Positions 31,067-42,895 of a stretch of 64,000 nucleotides of DNA are shown here, one piece after another. The notes beneath the pieces are model-generated. The model saw nothing but the letters and a program-made list of their open reading frames with translations, did no database searches and was not told where the DNA came from. The stretch spans positions 83,041,659 to 83,105,658 of the forward strand of contig NC_055986.1 of NCBI RefSeq assembly GCF_018446385.1, given 5' to 3'. This stretch comes from Zingiber officinale. Taxonomy: Eukaryota; Streptophyta; Magnoliopsida; Zingiberales; Zingiberaceae. Both the position numbers and the translations under genes were made by a program. Within the stretch, counting starts at the first letter, position 1, and every line of letters starts with the position of its first letter.

Positions 31067-33671
31067 TCATTTAAAGTGTATTCGTGATGCACTTTTAAAG
31101 GCAAAATCATCAATAATAACATCATATTCAATGTTTTCCAAAATATTTTTTTCAATACATAAAATTGCTAATCCATTTAGTCTATCTTGAGTCATTGTGG
31201 TCCATAAATAAGATTTTATTAATTTTAATTTTGAAAAACTTCTTTCAGCAGATGCCACTGTCACAGGTATTGTCAATAATATCCTATAAGCAATCATCAC
31301 ATTTGAAAACATATCCATTGTTTTTAAAAAATCTAATATTTGAATAGAAGATCATTTTTTATTTGTTTCATAAGATTCACATGGTAACATTAATTGCAAA
31401 ACTTGTAGTTCTGAAAACATATATTTTGCATCAATATTAAAAGTGTCACCATTTCTTAAAGTATTTTCAAGATTCACACAAGAACTCATCAATTCATCAT
31501 CATCTAATGAAATTAATTTTGCAACATCATACAAGAATCCAAATATATATTCAAAATATTGCAACTGTTCAAATCTATTCTTCAATTGCCCAAGAGCAAT
31601 ATCGACCACTAAGATAAAATAATCTATTCAAAAAGATTCTTCTGGTGATTGATTTTCTCTTTCAGTGTTAGCAATTTCATCAAAATGTATCTTTCTACAA
31701 ATTTTACATTTTGTAGGAAATAAAGGCTCAATTTCCATATCAGATGCTATTTTTTTTGCATCATCCATAGTAGAAGCAAAACCATTTTCTCTATATTTTT
31801 CAAAAAAGGAAAACAAGACCAGACAATTGTTTTACAACAACATCAAGACGCATATCCTCTGACTGTAATTTTTTGCTAACTAAGTTAATTTTATGCAAAA
31901 TATCATGCCAAATAACAAGGATTAATATAAATTCAAAACTTGAAAGTTCACCAGATGCTAAAGTTTCAGCATCTCTACTTAATTTGCCATCTTCACTTAT
32001 TTCTGCTAATTTGAACAAAGCTTCTCTAATTTGGGAAACTTGAGATAGTATTGCTTTGATTGTTTCAATATGGCTTTCCCATCTTGTAGTTGACAATGAT
32101 TTTAAAGTTAATCCATCAATATATTCAAGCAAAATATTCCATATTTTTGTTGAATTAGAGAACACGGTGTACATACATTGACATGCTCCAAAAAATGATT
32201 TTGCTTTAGCACAAGAATTTGCCATGTCACAAACAACTAAGTTAAAAGAATGAGAACCACATGGCATGTAAAATGCTCTAGGATTAATGTCAAGCAATCT
32301 TCTTTGCACACCTTGATTTTTTTCCTTTCATATTAGATTCATTATCATAACCTTGCCCTCTCACATTATCAATATCAAGTTCTAAAGATTGTAAACAACT
32401 TTCAATTCATTGAAAAGACCTAAACCAGTTGTGTCTTCTACATTTATAAATTCTAAAAAGTACTTTTCTATTTTAATTGGAGTCTCTGAAACATCTACAC
32501 ATCTTAATATGAGAGTCATTTGTTCTTTGTGACTTGCATCCGGTGTACAATCAAGAATTACTGAAAAATATTTTGCATTTTTATTCTTTTAATTATTGCA
32601 TTCTTGACTTTAGAAGCTAAAAGATATATTAACTCATTTTAAATTTTATGACTAAGATAATGATAATGATAATGAATCTTTTTATTTTGAATGAGTCGAA
32701 AATGCTCTTGCATTATTGGATCAAAATTTGCAATCATTTCAAGTAGACCCAAAAAATTACCATTACCATCTTCATAAATTTTGTCATGTGTACCACGAAA
32801 TACCAAATTATATATAGCAAGACGTTTGACAACAACAACTATTCTTAGCATAACATGTTTCCAATGTTTTGTGTCCTTTTTAATCTGTTCTTGTATTTCC
32901 TTATCAATTGTTAATGTTTTCTTTAATCTCATTTGTAATTCAACAAATGCTCTCAGATTAGTGAGGTGTTCAACATTATTTTCATGTTGTTTAAGTTTGT
33001 CACATAAATATTTCCAGTCATTAACTCCTTCTCTTGCTAAATTACTTTTGATGTGTATTACTTTAAACAACTTACAACAAATACAAAATACTTTGTCCAA
33101 CTCCTTCGAATATACTAACCATTTTCGATCACAAGTCTCACCATTTGGTAATATTTGAACATAGTAAGTATGAGAAAAGTGTCGAGATTCTTTATCTAAA
33201 GGAAACTTAAGAATATCTTCTCTTTTAGGACCTCTTTCCACAAGTAAATCTCTCATTTTTGTATCAAGGTTATCTCAAACTCTTGGATCAAATATGTTTA
33301 CATCATATCTAAGTGTCGAACATTGATATTCGTTTGTGCACTTATCATCACAATAATTATCAATATCTTTAGTTTTGTCAATTTCAATTTCATTCAAATC
33401 ATTAAGATCTGTATTCTCTTCATTCTCATTTTCTACAAATTTTTCATTCTCATCACTTTCGTTTCTCATACATTCTTCATATTCATTATTATTATTTTCA
33501 ACAAAATCTTCATTTGCATTTGATTCATTACTTAAAATCTGAACTAAACTTTCCGTTGTGTTATGTAATTCTTTACTAAAATATTTATTTAATGAACCTC
33601 TTAAGGTTTGGGCTATCTCCTCTTCTTTTTCCTTTTTTTTGTCTTTTTTGATATCCAGAGAGTTGTTTCAT
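31067..33671 (-). pseudogene. hAT transposase, TTF zinc finger and dimerisation domain, broken
   Basis: A start (MKQLSGYQKRQKK) lies at 33671, in the style of ZMYM1-like plant hATs. An acidic Asn/Glu-rich region follows. The TTF-type zinc finger region is at 33256-32900 (HTYYVQILPNGETCDRKWLVYSKELDKV..CICCKLF), then DUF4371-type sequence, a catalytic-region motif [12 protein letters not shown] (about 32560), MPCGSHSFNLVVCDMA (about 32270), STTRWESH (about 32085) and the C-terminal hAT dimerisation motif ILLTIPVTVASAERSFSKLKLIKS (31290-31215). Breaks: frameshift in the homopolymer near 33640, stop TGA at 33275-33277, stop at 32639-32641, frameshifts near 32590, 32320 and 31800. It cannot make enzyme. 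Confidence 0.88.
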
Positions 33672-34999
33672 GACGATAAATAATTATGAACAATAAGCAA
33701 TAAACAAAAAACAATACAACCCGATATGGAGAATTTTTCTTTGATTCAAAATCCACTTATATAAGACCTAACACGGATATCCTGCAAATTTATTAAAAAA
33801 AACACAATAATTTAATTGTTTAGAACTTGGGACCTTATTCATGCAATTAAAGACACAAGCACATTAATCTAACTAGCTAAATGACATGAAAACTTAGTTA
33901 ATCTACTTATCATTTACTAGCTAAAAGAACTCATCTGAAGAGAATAAATAACTAGAAGCCAAGGCTTTTTAGAGTAAACTAATAAGAAAATTCTTATATC
34001 TACACATACACACACAAAATCCACAAAATCCAATTGTTGATATATGCTTATTCTTTTTAATCAGGAGCCTACTAAGTGTGACCAACTACAAATACTAACT
34101 TTGGAATCTACTTGCATTCATCAAAGATTAAAGTTAAAGGTAAAGGTAAACAACCCACTGACCAAGTTTTGTCAGCTAAGAAGATTAGGAACAGCAGGCT
34201 TTTGGAACGATGAAGACCCCAAAAAACACTGCAGCAAGCCAAATCAAAACAGTCAGATTTCGATCTGAGATTTAGGCTGTCAAAAGTAAAATCTAAATCT
34301 AAGCTCACTCAATCTGAGTTGACAAGACTCCAAATTGTGATGTTACTACCGCATTTTTCCATCACAAATAGAACTCCAGCCAACTGTAGAACATCAAGAA
34401 GCAATTTTTAGGGACACTGCGAATCTAAAGATAGCAGGACCGGTCTACAATATTTTAATTTGTAACAAGAAATAAAAATAAAAAGTCATCTGCTTATTAT
34501 AATCAAAACAATTTCTATTCAACTTGAAAAAAGTAAAAAATTTGGAAAAATATAAGCACCAGAGAAAAAAGAAGTAGAAATCATTTGCATAATGAGAACA
34601 ATTTCGATGCAAATTGAAAAGCAAAAGTTAAAATTTTGGTGAAATCCAAGTATACAAATCCTAATCGATTGCCTAATCAAACAACAAAACCCTAATTAAC
34701 TAGGCGAAGAATCAAGATCTGGTTGCGGACCGCAGTTGCCCTAAAAGATAAAAACGATTACTAACCGGAGGACAAGAGGTCGGAGGAGCAGCCGTTGAGG
34801 TTATCGACGCTGGCGATATCCTCTCGATGGTAAGATTAATCCGGGGTCGGTGAGGATGGCAGCCGAGGAGGAGAATCACCGCGAAGGTGAGAGTCGAGAG
34901 AGCTAGGGCTTATTCAGTTATTCGCTTCGGAGTTCGGATATGCTTCGGCAACGGGCGAAACGCGAGGAGGCGAGGAGCGAAGGTGAGGAATAAAAATTT

Positions 35000-35058
<59 letters not shown>

Positions 35059-35088
35059 CCTGGTAGCCCTGGCCCAGGGCCGGCTCTG
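33672..35088 (-). other. hAT element, upstream part of the transposase gene
   Basis: Leader and promoter side of the transposase gene, probably with an intron. It includes a TA microsatellite (35003-35055) next to the right TIR and a GC-richer block at 34720-34990. ORFs here are short and unconvincing. Confidence 0.5.
35003..35055. repeat. (TA)n microsatellite
   Basis: About 26 uninterrupted TA units inside the right end of the hAT element. Confidence 0.95.
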
Positions 35089-36540
35089 GAATGGGATGTA
35101 TAGACTTAGAGAAAAATGGGCTATTGCTTTTAGTAATGGAAGCTTTAGTGCGAGACTTTTTGCTACTTCGAGTGAGGTCACAAATATGGTTTTGAAAAAG
35201 GTAGGTCATTAATAAGATGACTTCTTTGTATGAATTTGTTATGAATTATGCAAAAATTCAAGATAATTGGCGGGTAAAGGAGAAGGTTGAGGACACTTGT
35301 TGTCTTCATGGTAAGACTGCACAAATTTTAAAAAATCATATCCATTATTGATTAATGCTGCTAATGTTGTTTATATGATTACCATATACCAATTATTTAA
35401 AATTGAATTGGTTAATTCTTTAAATTGCAAATATATTGAACCACCATCTTATTTTGCTAATGATTAGACTTGGATCAAGATCAAAGTAAAATCTTATGAT
35501 GAAAATTCAAGGGTTAGGCATGAATTCAACAAGTAGAATCATAAAATAACTCTATTTCTGTTATTCTCTATTCATCTCTTCAAAATATAACATGTAGTTG
35601 GGTAAAATAGTGGCATACATATAGTTAAATACCATCAAAGCATGCTTACACAAAATTTCCATCATCTCAAACTTATAACAATTAACTGTATTTTATTTTA
35701 TGATTCTACTTGTTGAATAACTATTATTAAATAGAGTTAACTTTGATTTTCAAGAAAGTGACAGTGATGGTAGTGGTGGTCATGTATCTGAGATGGTGTT
35801 TGTCAACCAAGTATGAGATCAATTTATGATCTAACTCAACTGAGTAAATCACATGAGGATGCGAGAAAAATATTATCGAGGTTGGTTGACAATGCAAAAA
35901 ATGAAATCTCTGATCTTGTCTCCAAGTTGAGTGTAGATGATGAGACAACATGTGATGACATTCCAAGTGATAAGTGATGGAGTTTGCATATGTAACCCAC
36001 TTACTGCTAAAGAAAATGAGTTACATGACACGGGGATACTAAGAGCAAAAAAGAGAAAAGGAAAAGGAAAAACTCAAATTTCAAGTAAGTTTTCATTTAT
36101 TTAAAATTTTATTCATCTAATCATTATATAGTTAATCTACCACTAAGTTTGTAATTTTCTTGACGGTAGGTGCAAAAGGAACCGAAAGGAAGCGACAAAG
36201 TTCACAAGATGCCACCAATACAAGGGAAAAGAATTATATAACATCACAACAACACTCAAATTCCACTCTATCACAATATCCGTCTGCATCTCCTCAATTT
36301 CAATCTCTCTTGGAGCACAATCATTATTTTTTCTGGCATTCAAATCAAATGATAACTAATTCTTTTTTTATTTTTAATATAGAAGATGAATTTGGGCACA
36401 ATCAATATTTATATCTTATATTTATTTTTATATTTTAAATGTAGTTTGGAGGTCCTCATTCATCATAATTTTGGGGTCCTCGTATGAGTTTGAAGGTCCT
36501 CATTCTTCACAAGAAATTGTTGATAAGGATGCTATGGTCG
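35089..36540 (+). pseudogene. FAR1/FRS-type gene, C-terminal part, decayed
   Basis: Continues the frame lost at 30016: LREKWAIAFSNGSFSA at about 35108-35155, then SEVTNMVLKKV, EFVMNYAKIQDNWRVKEKVEDT and VKSYDENSRVRHEF (to about 35530). A hairpin-forming insertion (35524-35718) follows and a stretch of the SWIM zinc-finger region appears lost. A Ser/Asp-rich tail (SEMVFVNQV, LVDNAKNEISDLVSKL) runs to 35975 and a basic KRKGKGKTQIS segment to 36083. A GT-AG intron of about 90 bases (36084 to about 36170) and a final KERKRQSSQ-like exon follow. The exact end is uncertain. Confidence 0.7.
35524..35718. mobile_element. MITE-like element with perfect 26-bp inverted ends (195 bp)
   Basis: The first 26 bases (ATTCAACAAGTAGAATCATA and on) are the exact reverse complement of the last 26. 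The interior is AT-rich and non-coding. No clear TSD is visible outside the arms, so the superfamily is unknown; a foldback of local origin cannot be excluded. Confidence 0.6.
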
Positions 36541-37388
36541 TTGCGCGATATTCATATTGTTAATATTTGAAAAATTATATTTTCTATTAATTTTGAAATC
36601 TTAGAAAATTATTATTTTGATGCATTAATAAATTGATTTTTGATGGAGAAAATGGTGGAGGTCCATGGGTTAAAGGACTGAGAATGTTTGTTGGAGCAAG
36701 AACAACGTTTGAGGGTTATGTGTTTCACATTCTCGCTGGAACCATCATCTTCTGCACCTTCCATCAAGCCATGTTTTGAAGATTTTTAAGATATTTTGGT
36801 GGGCTTTATCATGGTCTATCTTTTGGCTTGTATAACAGCGTCTTCTACATTGTTTAGTTAGCTTCCTGGGGCTCAAATTGAATGACTGTTACCGTTGTAC
36901 AATTTTTTTTCATTTGTTTGTTTCATTGTCTATAATGACAACGTTGGTTTTTTTAGCTTTGTTGTGTAATTTTGCTTATAATGACGCTTTCTTTCCTTTT
37001 TAAATTTAAATTAAATTGTGTTCCAATCTATAATTTGAATGTTGCATAAGAATTGATTTTACTCTGTAAAATAATTGATATGTGCATTTATAATTAGTCC
37101 GGTGAAAAAGAGGATATGCTTTTGCGTCTTGTTTTTAGTTGTAAAGGAAGCACAAATATCAAATATTTGCACCATTATTAAATTTGGTCGTCATATTCTT
37201 GGACGGATCTTTTACAAGGCCAAAGAAAAAAGGGAAAAAAAATCTTCATCAAAAGCATATATTAAATTCAGTATGGATCAGTAATCCATTGAAGAAAAAC
37301 AGAACGGATACGTTCACATATTCAGAGACAAACAATATTATAGCAACAAACAACAATTGTATATAAACATCGAATTCAAAAGAAAATA
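36541..37388. other. no gene seen
   Basis: AT-rich sequence between the FRS pseudogene and copia element C. It may contain the old 3' UTR of the FRS gene. Nothing else is supported. Confidence 0.4.
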
Positions 37389-37968
37389 TGTAGGATTAAG
37401 TTTATATGGATGGACTAAATTAATTAAGTTCATATGGATAAATTTAATCTTTATGAGATGAGTTTATATTTGATTAATACATATACAATTAATTTTCATT
37501 AAGAAAACTAAACTCTAAATAAAGTTATTTAATACTTTATTGTATATAAAGGAGGTTTAGATTAAATGCATATGGATTTAATGTATAGATTTAATAATCC
37601 GGTTCATTAACATTGATGGACTATTAATGAGGGATGAACTTTATGGTGGATAGTCTCCTAGGTTGGGCCGGATATATAAAGAAAGAAATTAGTTCAATTA
37701 GGACATACTAAATCTTACTCTCTTCCTCTTGCTTCTTCTTCCCCATTGAAAAGGACCTTTGGCTTGCCGGCTCAATTCTGTGGAAGACTTCCGTTGTGTT
37801 TGCAGGATCTCCGGTGACAAATCAAAAGCAATAGCCTTGTGATGGATTTAGGTCAACTCTTCGCTAGCTATTATTTCGGTTTTCTATATTACTTTAAAAA
37901 TTGATGATAGCTAGATCTCTTTGTAGATGTATCCTTTAGTTTATTATTGATATATTACAATTCTTACA
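37389..37968 (+). repeat. 5' LTR of copia element C (580 bp)
   Basis: Begins TGTAGGATTAAG, ends TTCTTACA, and is followed after two bases by the primer site. A TATA box (TATATAAA, 37673-37680) lies in the middle. Repeated TTTATATGGAT words occur in U3. Confidence 0.85.
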
Positions 37969-37970
37969 AT

Positions 37971-37983
37971 TGGTATCAGAGCT
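37971..37983 (+). promoter_or_regulatory. primer-binding site of element C (tRNA-iMet)
   Basis: TGGTATCAGAGCT, the standard plant copia primer site, two bases after the LTR. Confidence 0.92.
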
Positions 37984-38199
37984 AAGGATTAGCTTATTGT
38001 CAGTTTTTAAGGCGTAAGGATTATTTTTCAACGATTTGACACATATACATCAATTTTTACATTTGATTCCATATGGATGAATGAAATTGATGTATATTTG
38101 TTGAAAGTAGGATGGATAAGTTAGAATTTAACTTATGAATCAAGGTTTTTGCATTATCCACAAAGAACGAGATTGACAGCATGATTTTAGGGTTCTTTA

Positions 38200-39070
38200 A
38201 GAACCCTAAAATCACGATAAGAAATCAGGCTTTTCAATCACCAATCTATTGAGTAATCAATTGGGTAATGGACTGGTATCCACTAATCGATTACAATACG
38301 GATTCAATCGATTAAGATGCCCAATGCATAGAGAGTTTCCAAATCAATTAGGCTAATCGATTGGTGCTTACCAATTGATTAACATAAGCATCAATCGATT
38401 GGGATTGTCATATCGCGACGAAGGTTCCCAAATCGATTGGGCTAATCAATTGGTATTTATCAATTGATTAGTATGAGGGCTAATCGATTGGGATTGACAA
38501 ATCATGACAGGATTCCAAATTGATTGAGCTGATTGATTGGTGTTCACCAATCGATTGAGTTGATTGATTGGTGTTCACCAATCGATTGAGCCAATTGATT
38601 ACTTGAACCTAATTGGCGAACTGAGAGTTTCCAAATTGATCGGGTGATCGATTGACGTTCATCAATCAATTACCATGAAGAGCCAATCGATTACGAAATT
38701 TGAGAATGTCCATAGAGAATTTCTGAATTGATCGGCTGATCGATTGGTTTTATTTGGGTTGTCCTCAGAGAGTTTTTTGAATCGATAGGCTAATCAATTT
38801 CAATTACAGTTCATTAAGTTGTTGACAAATGGTTTCTGAATCGATCAGCAAATCGATTGAAATTTGCCAATCGATTATACCAATTGATTAAAGTGGATGA
38901 ACTCATGAACAATTACCTTCAAAATCGATTAGGGATCAATTACTTCGTACTAATCGATTGCCAATGTTTGGCAATTAATTAACACACATGTGAATCAATT
39001 CTCATCTATTCTTAATCGATTAAGAAGGGTGTCAATCAATTGATATTTGATATCAATCGATTGATAACTG
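38200..39070 (+). repeat. array of AATCGATT palindromes in the leader of element C
   Basis: Between primer site and gag, several dozen copies of AATCGATT, AATTGATT or ATTGATTGG occur in about 870 bases, often paired as CCAATCGATT / AATCGATTGG with short spacers (clearest at 38530-38600). Each core is its own reverse complement. No ORF. Confidence 0.9.
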
Positions 39071-39660
39071 AATTTAGTCTAGTTTTCAACAAGTTTCCCT
39101 AGATTCTTCTTCGCTTTTGCTACTAATTAGTTAAACCTATACCATAGATAAAGAAAGAATTATTAAGGAGGCTAGGAGTATTAGTGTAGAGGGATGTATA
39201 TCCATGTTAAGAATGATTGACCCAAATGAAAGTCATTCTTATACCGGATGTATATTTAAGGAAGCTCATGAATTAAATTAAACTTCTAACTCATGCACAT
39301 ATTGTGTTGGCCCAAAGGAAGGGGCACTATGTGGCCGATTAAAAGTATTGTGAGTGATGGTTAAAAACATAAGTTAACTAAGGAAGCTCATAAATAAAGT
39401 ATCATGCGCATAATACATCGGCCCAAAGGAAGGCGAGTTATATGACAGATGAAGATAATCATAAGTTGTTTAAAGAGTACTAATAGCAAGCTACAATTTA
39501 ATCCAAAGACTTAATATAATATCGCACTAGGTATCTCTATTAATGCCCATATAGATGCATATTTTGTTTGTTGCATTTTGTTATTGTATAACTATAAAGA
39601 TACATGTCTTGTTTATTAAATTGAGTTATGTTCTTTGCTTTTGTTTATGTAGTACTCTCA

Positions 39661-40560
39661 ATGTCCACTAATTTGAATAACATCCTCGGACTTACTGACA
39701 CAAACTTTGGATAATGGAAAGAGCATATTACAGTTTTATTGGGCTACATAAATCTAGACTTTGCATTTAGGCATGATCACCCTACACCTTTAACTAATGA
39801 TTTCACTACGGATCAAAAGGTGAACTTTGACAAGTGGGAGCGATTAAATCACATGAGTCTGATGATCATGAGGACGTCTATTTTGAAATCACTTAGGGAT
39901 TTAATAACTGAGAATAAGGATATCAAAACCTTCCTTAAGTGAATTAGCATACTGATTCACCTTAAATGAAAATGTCGAAACTACTACACTTTTCACGAAG
40001 TTAGTGTCCATGCAACTCAATGGGAAGGGTACCATTAGGGAGTACATCATGAAGATGTCCAACTTGGTTACAAGACTTAAGACACTAAAGCTAGACATGT
40101 CTGAAATTGTCATTGTGAACCTTATCCTAATCTCTTTGCCTACACAGTTCACTCCTTTTAAGATTAGTTATAATTCTCAAAAAGAGAAATAGACACTAAA
40201 TGAGCTTATAGCTCAGTGTGTATAGGAAAAAGAGAGATTGAGGGGTTACACATCTCATAGTGCTCACTATGCATCCTTATCTCAGTATTCAAACAAGAAG
40301 AACAAAAAGGGTAATGGTAAGAGTAAGGTAAATAATTTACAGTGATTGGGCTTCAGGGTATAAGGTGCAAAAGAAGCAAGATCTGGACTCAACTTATTTC
40401 TTGTGTAAAAAGAAAGGTCATCTGAATAATAATTGTTTCAGATACGTCAACTGCCATATCAAGAAAGGTAAACTTATCAACTTTGTTAGTTCAAAAGTCA
40501 ACCTAGCTACTATACCTAATAACACTTTATTGATAGATGCTGGTAAAACTCTCATATAAG
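39661..40560 (+). pseudogene. gag: copia Gag of element C, decayed
   Basis: Starts MSTNLNNILGLTDTNFG, the typical beginning of Tork-type Gag, but has a stop a few codons later. Capsid-like text continues in pieces: DKWERLNHMSLMIMRTSILKS (39829-39890), a second frame with KMSNLVTRLKTLKLDM (40050-40110), and a zinc knuckle remnant CKKKGHLNNNC (about 40410). Multiple stops and frame changes. No functional product. Confidence 0.8.
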
Positions 40561-41044
40561 TGTAACTATGTAGGGTTACCTTAAGAGCCGAATACTAATT
40601 GATGTTGAAAGATTCATCTATATGAAAATTGGCAAGAAGGCAAAACTGGAGGCATAGGTGTCTTTAGAGTCTGTTTGGGGAATAATGTACATTTAAATTT
40701 GGAAAATAAATTTTTAGCGTCGTCTTTTTATTTCTATTTCATGTTTGGACAAATTTAGATACACTTGTTCATTTAGAAATGAAAATTGAATATTTTTCAA
40801 AAGTTCTATCTTGTGTCGTACGAGTTCCTTGATTGACAAACTATATAGATTAGACACTATAACCTATATGGATAATATTGTGATGCATAGTATATGTGAA
40901 GCATAGTGCGACAAATGAGAATTCATCTATGTTATGGCATAGGTGTTTAGGGTATATCTTTAAAAAACTCCTAGAAAGGTTAATATCATTAGGCATTCTA
41001 AATTCCCTTGATATATCAAATTTTAGAATCTGCATTAAGTATAT
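40561..41044 (+). pseudogene. pol: protease and pre-integrase remnant of element C
   Basis: Fragments of the protease region (LIDAG at about 40533) and of the GAG-pre-integrase zinc region (LYRLDT, YMDNIVMHSIC, and on to about 41038) in shifting frames. Ends at the TATAT duplication of the Tat insertion. Confidence 0.65.
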
Positions 41045-42078
41045 TGATCTTGTCTGAGAAACTTAACAAAATGGAAAGCTGGGGAGGGAACAGAATACCT
41101 CCTTGTGCAAAGACCCAAGGGCGGAAGGAAGAATCCCCTGAAGAATACCAAGACCTAGAGCTTTAACGACCTCCTGCGCATAAGAGACCAGCCAACACTA
41201 TTGTCAGCGACCTAAGACCGGGGTGGGAATCCCTTGCTAGGCCCTCCGACACTCAAGTTAATGATTTCTCTTGGTGGGGAAGAAGGAAGAAGGAAGAAAA
41301 TGAACAATAACTCTCAATTAGGGTTTGCAATAGATGACTATGTGTGTTGTGAGCATGAGCATACCTGGCCAATGGAGAGGATTCCCCTTTTTATACCACT
41401 TCACCTAACCTCCATAGTCATGAAGTGGACCCCGATTTGTTAGAGTTTGTTATGAGATGACACAAGTCATGTACTTGTAGAAAATAGTTTTTAAGGAATC
41501 TTTCTTGTACCCCAGATGTATCCTCTTTATCGCTTAGTACCTGCAGAAGAGTCTGGAAGCATCCTTCCCGCCAAATTAATCAACCTGTTATACAATCACA
41601 TGTTGCAGATATTTTCATAAGCTATTTATGAATATTTCTGAAATATTTGTTCTCGCCCTGTCTTATAAGTTATGTCAAGGTATATTTATCGCCTATGCCT
41701 GCTTACCCTATTTTTACTATGTTATGGACAACCGGATATTATACTATGATTTGTATCGGACGGAATTGAACCTACGTTATGTCCAGGTGGGTTATTAATA
41801 CTATTCAACATATGTCCTACTTGTCCAATAATATACTATAAATTCTGTAAGGCTTTGCTTCTTTATATACCCAAGCGATCATATACATCTGACCCATACT
41901 AATCTATATCCAGATGTACTAATTCAGACAATCCCAGCCTATCTATCTTAAAGTGAAAACCCGGCCGACATTGACCAATCTTTCTTAAGGTATTATCCCG
42001 ACCAATATTCATGCTTGCTTAATTCTGCTATCTCCTTTCTTCTTCCCACCGGGGACCTACTAAACCTAACTCATATCA
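41045..42078 (-). repeat. 3' LTR of the Tat element (1034 bp)
   Basis: In element orientation begins TGATATGAG and ends AAGATCA. It differs from the 5' LTR by a few percent, mostly transitions, which suggests a moderately recent insertion. Confidence 0.93.
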
Positions 42079-42095
42079 CTAGCCTTCCCTTCAAG
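42079..42095 (-). promoter_or_regulatory. polypurine tract of the Tat element
   Basis: On the minus strand CTTGAAGGGAAGGCTAG directly precedes the 3' LTR. Confidence 0.65.
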
Positions 42096-42895
42096 TCTAG
42101 TCGAAGGAGGAGTTAACCGACTGACTAGACATGAGTTTATATTTAGTTGAGTTACATAGCTCGATCGGGCTTTGCCTATTGAGTGTGTGCAGAACGTCTT
42201 TGTTTTTTTTATTTAACTGATGACATGCTCTAAAGTCGTATAAGACTAAATGCTTCAAATACGATTGATATATTATACTCGATCAAACCCTTTGACCTTG
42301 GCCGATACTGACCTATCTTTTATAGATGTATTAACTCAGCGGATATTGACCTACCCTTTATAGTCATATTAATTCGTCTAATACTTCATACACAACTAAC
42401 CCTTATTCTCTTCTTTCTCCCTCTGACTAGGATCTACCAAACCTAACCCATACTCCTTTATTGCATTTGGTAAACTACACACTTTTTTCAGAATTTTCTT
42501 GATTATGATTGGCTTTTCAACGGTGAAAGAATGTTGGAAGCGTATGACGAGACGTTACAAACCCCTACATGATCTGATTTGTCGCATTCATCATAAATGC
42601 CCATTTATGGTCATCTGACGTGTGTCTTTTCTCTCATCTCTGTAATACCAGCCTTTACCCGCTTCTATAATCAACGGTGTCTGTTGAAAAAAGGTATTCT
42701 GATCTAACGGTAGATATATGTTCTCTCAACCTTAAACCCTTCATCTTCTTGTCGACTTTGCCCCTTTTTCTTTGCCTTAGCATTTCTTCTTTACTGTAAT
42801 CTTCTGATAAATCTTCGCACTTGCCTTCTTCCAGTGATCTTCTCTTTCGACCCTCAGTAAGTTACTTGTTTTTCTATTAATCCTTACTTCCATCT
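42096..42895 (+). other. upstream region of antisense gene copy 1
   Basis: Non-coding 800 bases between the 3' LTR and the first antisense exon. GATCG-rich words appear near 42160-42310. A TATA-like TAGATATATG near 42710 and CT-rich sequence after it would suit a promoter of the plus-strand gene, unproven. Confidence 0.4.

Larger units (their letters stand above)
30017..35088 (-). mobile_element. hAT transposon (ZMYM1-like/TTF-type), inactivated, 5072 bp
   Basis: TSD GAATGGGA (30009-30016 and 35089-35096) is perfect and 8 bp long. The ends TAGAGTCGGTCCTTA and, inverted, CAGAGCCGGCCCTGG are an imperfect 15-bp TIR differing mostly by C/T. A decayed hAT transposase lies on the minus strand. The right part (34640-34990) is a GC-richer promoter/leader-like stretch. 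It interrupts the FRS pseudogene, whose reading resumes on the other side. Confidence 0.93.

Noticed and set aside
37389..37968. Host gene promoter suggested by the TATA box
   Set aside because: The box lies in an LTR bounded by TG...CA and followed by a tRNA-iMet primer site.
38200..39070. CRISPR-like or satellite array
   Set aside because: Palindromes are irregularly spaced and the sequence between them is not of constant length; better described as a motif-rich leader.
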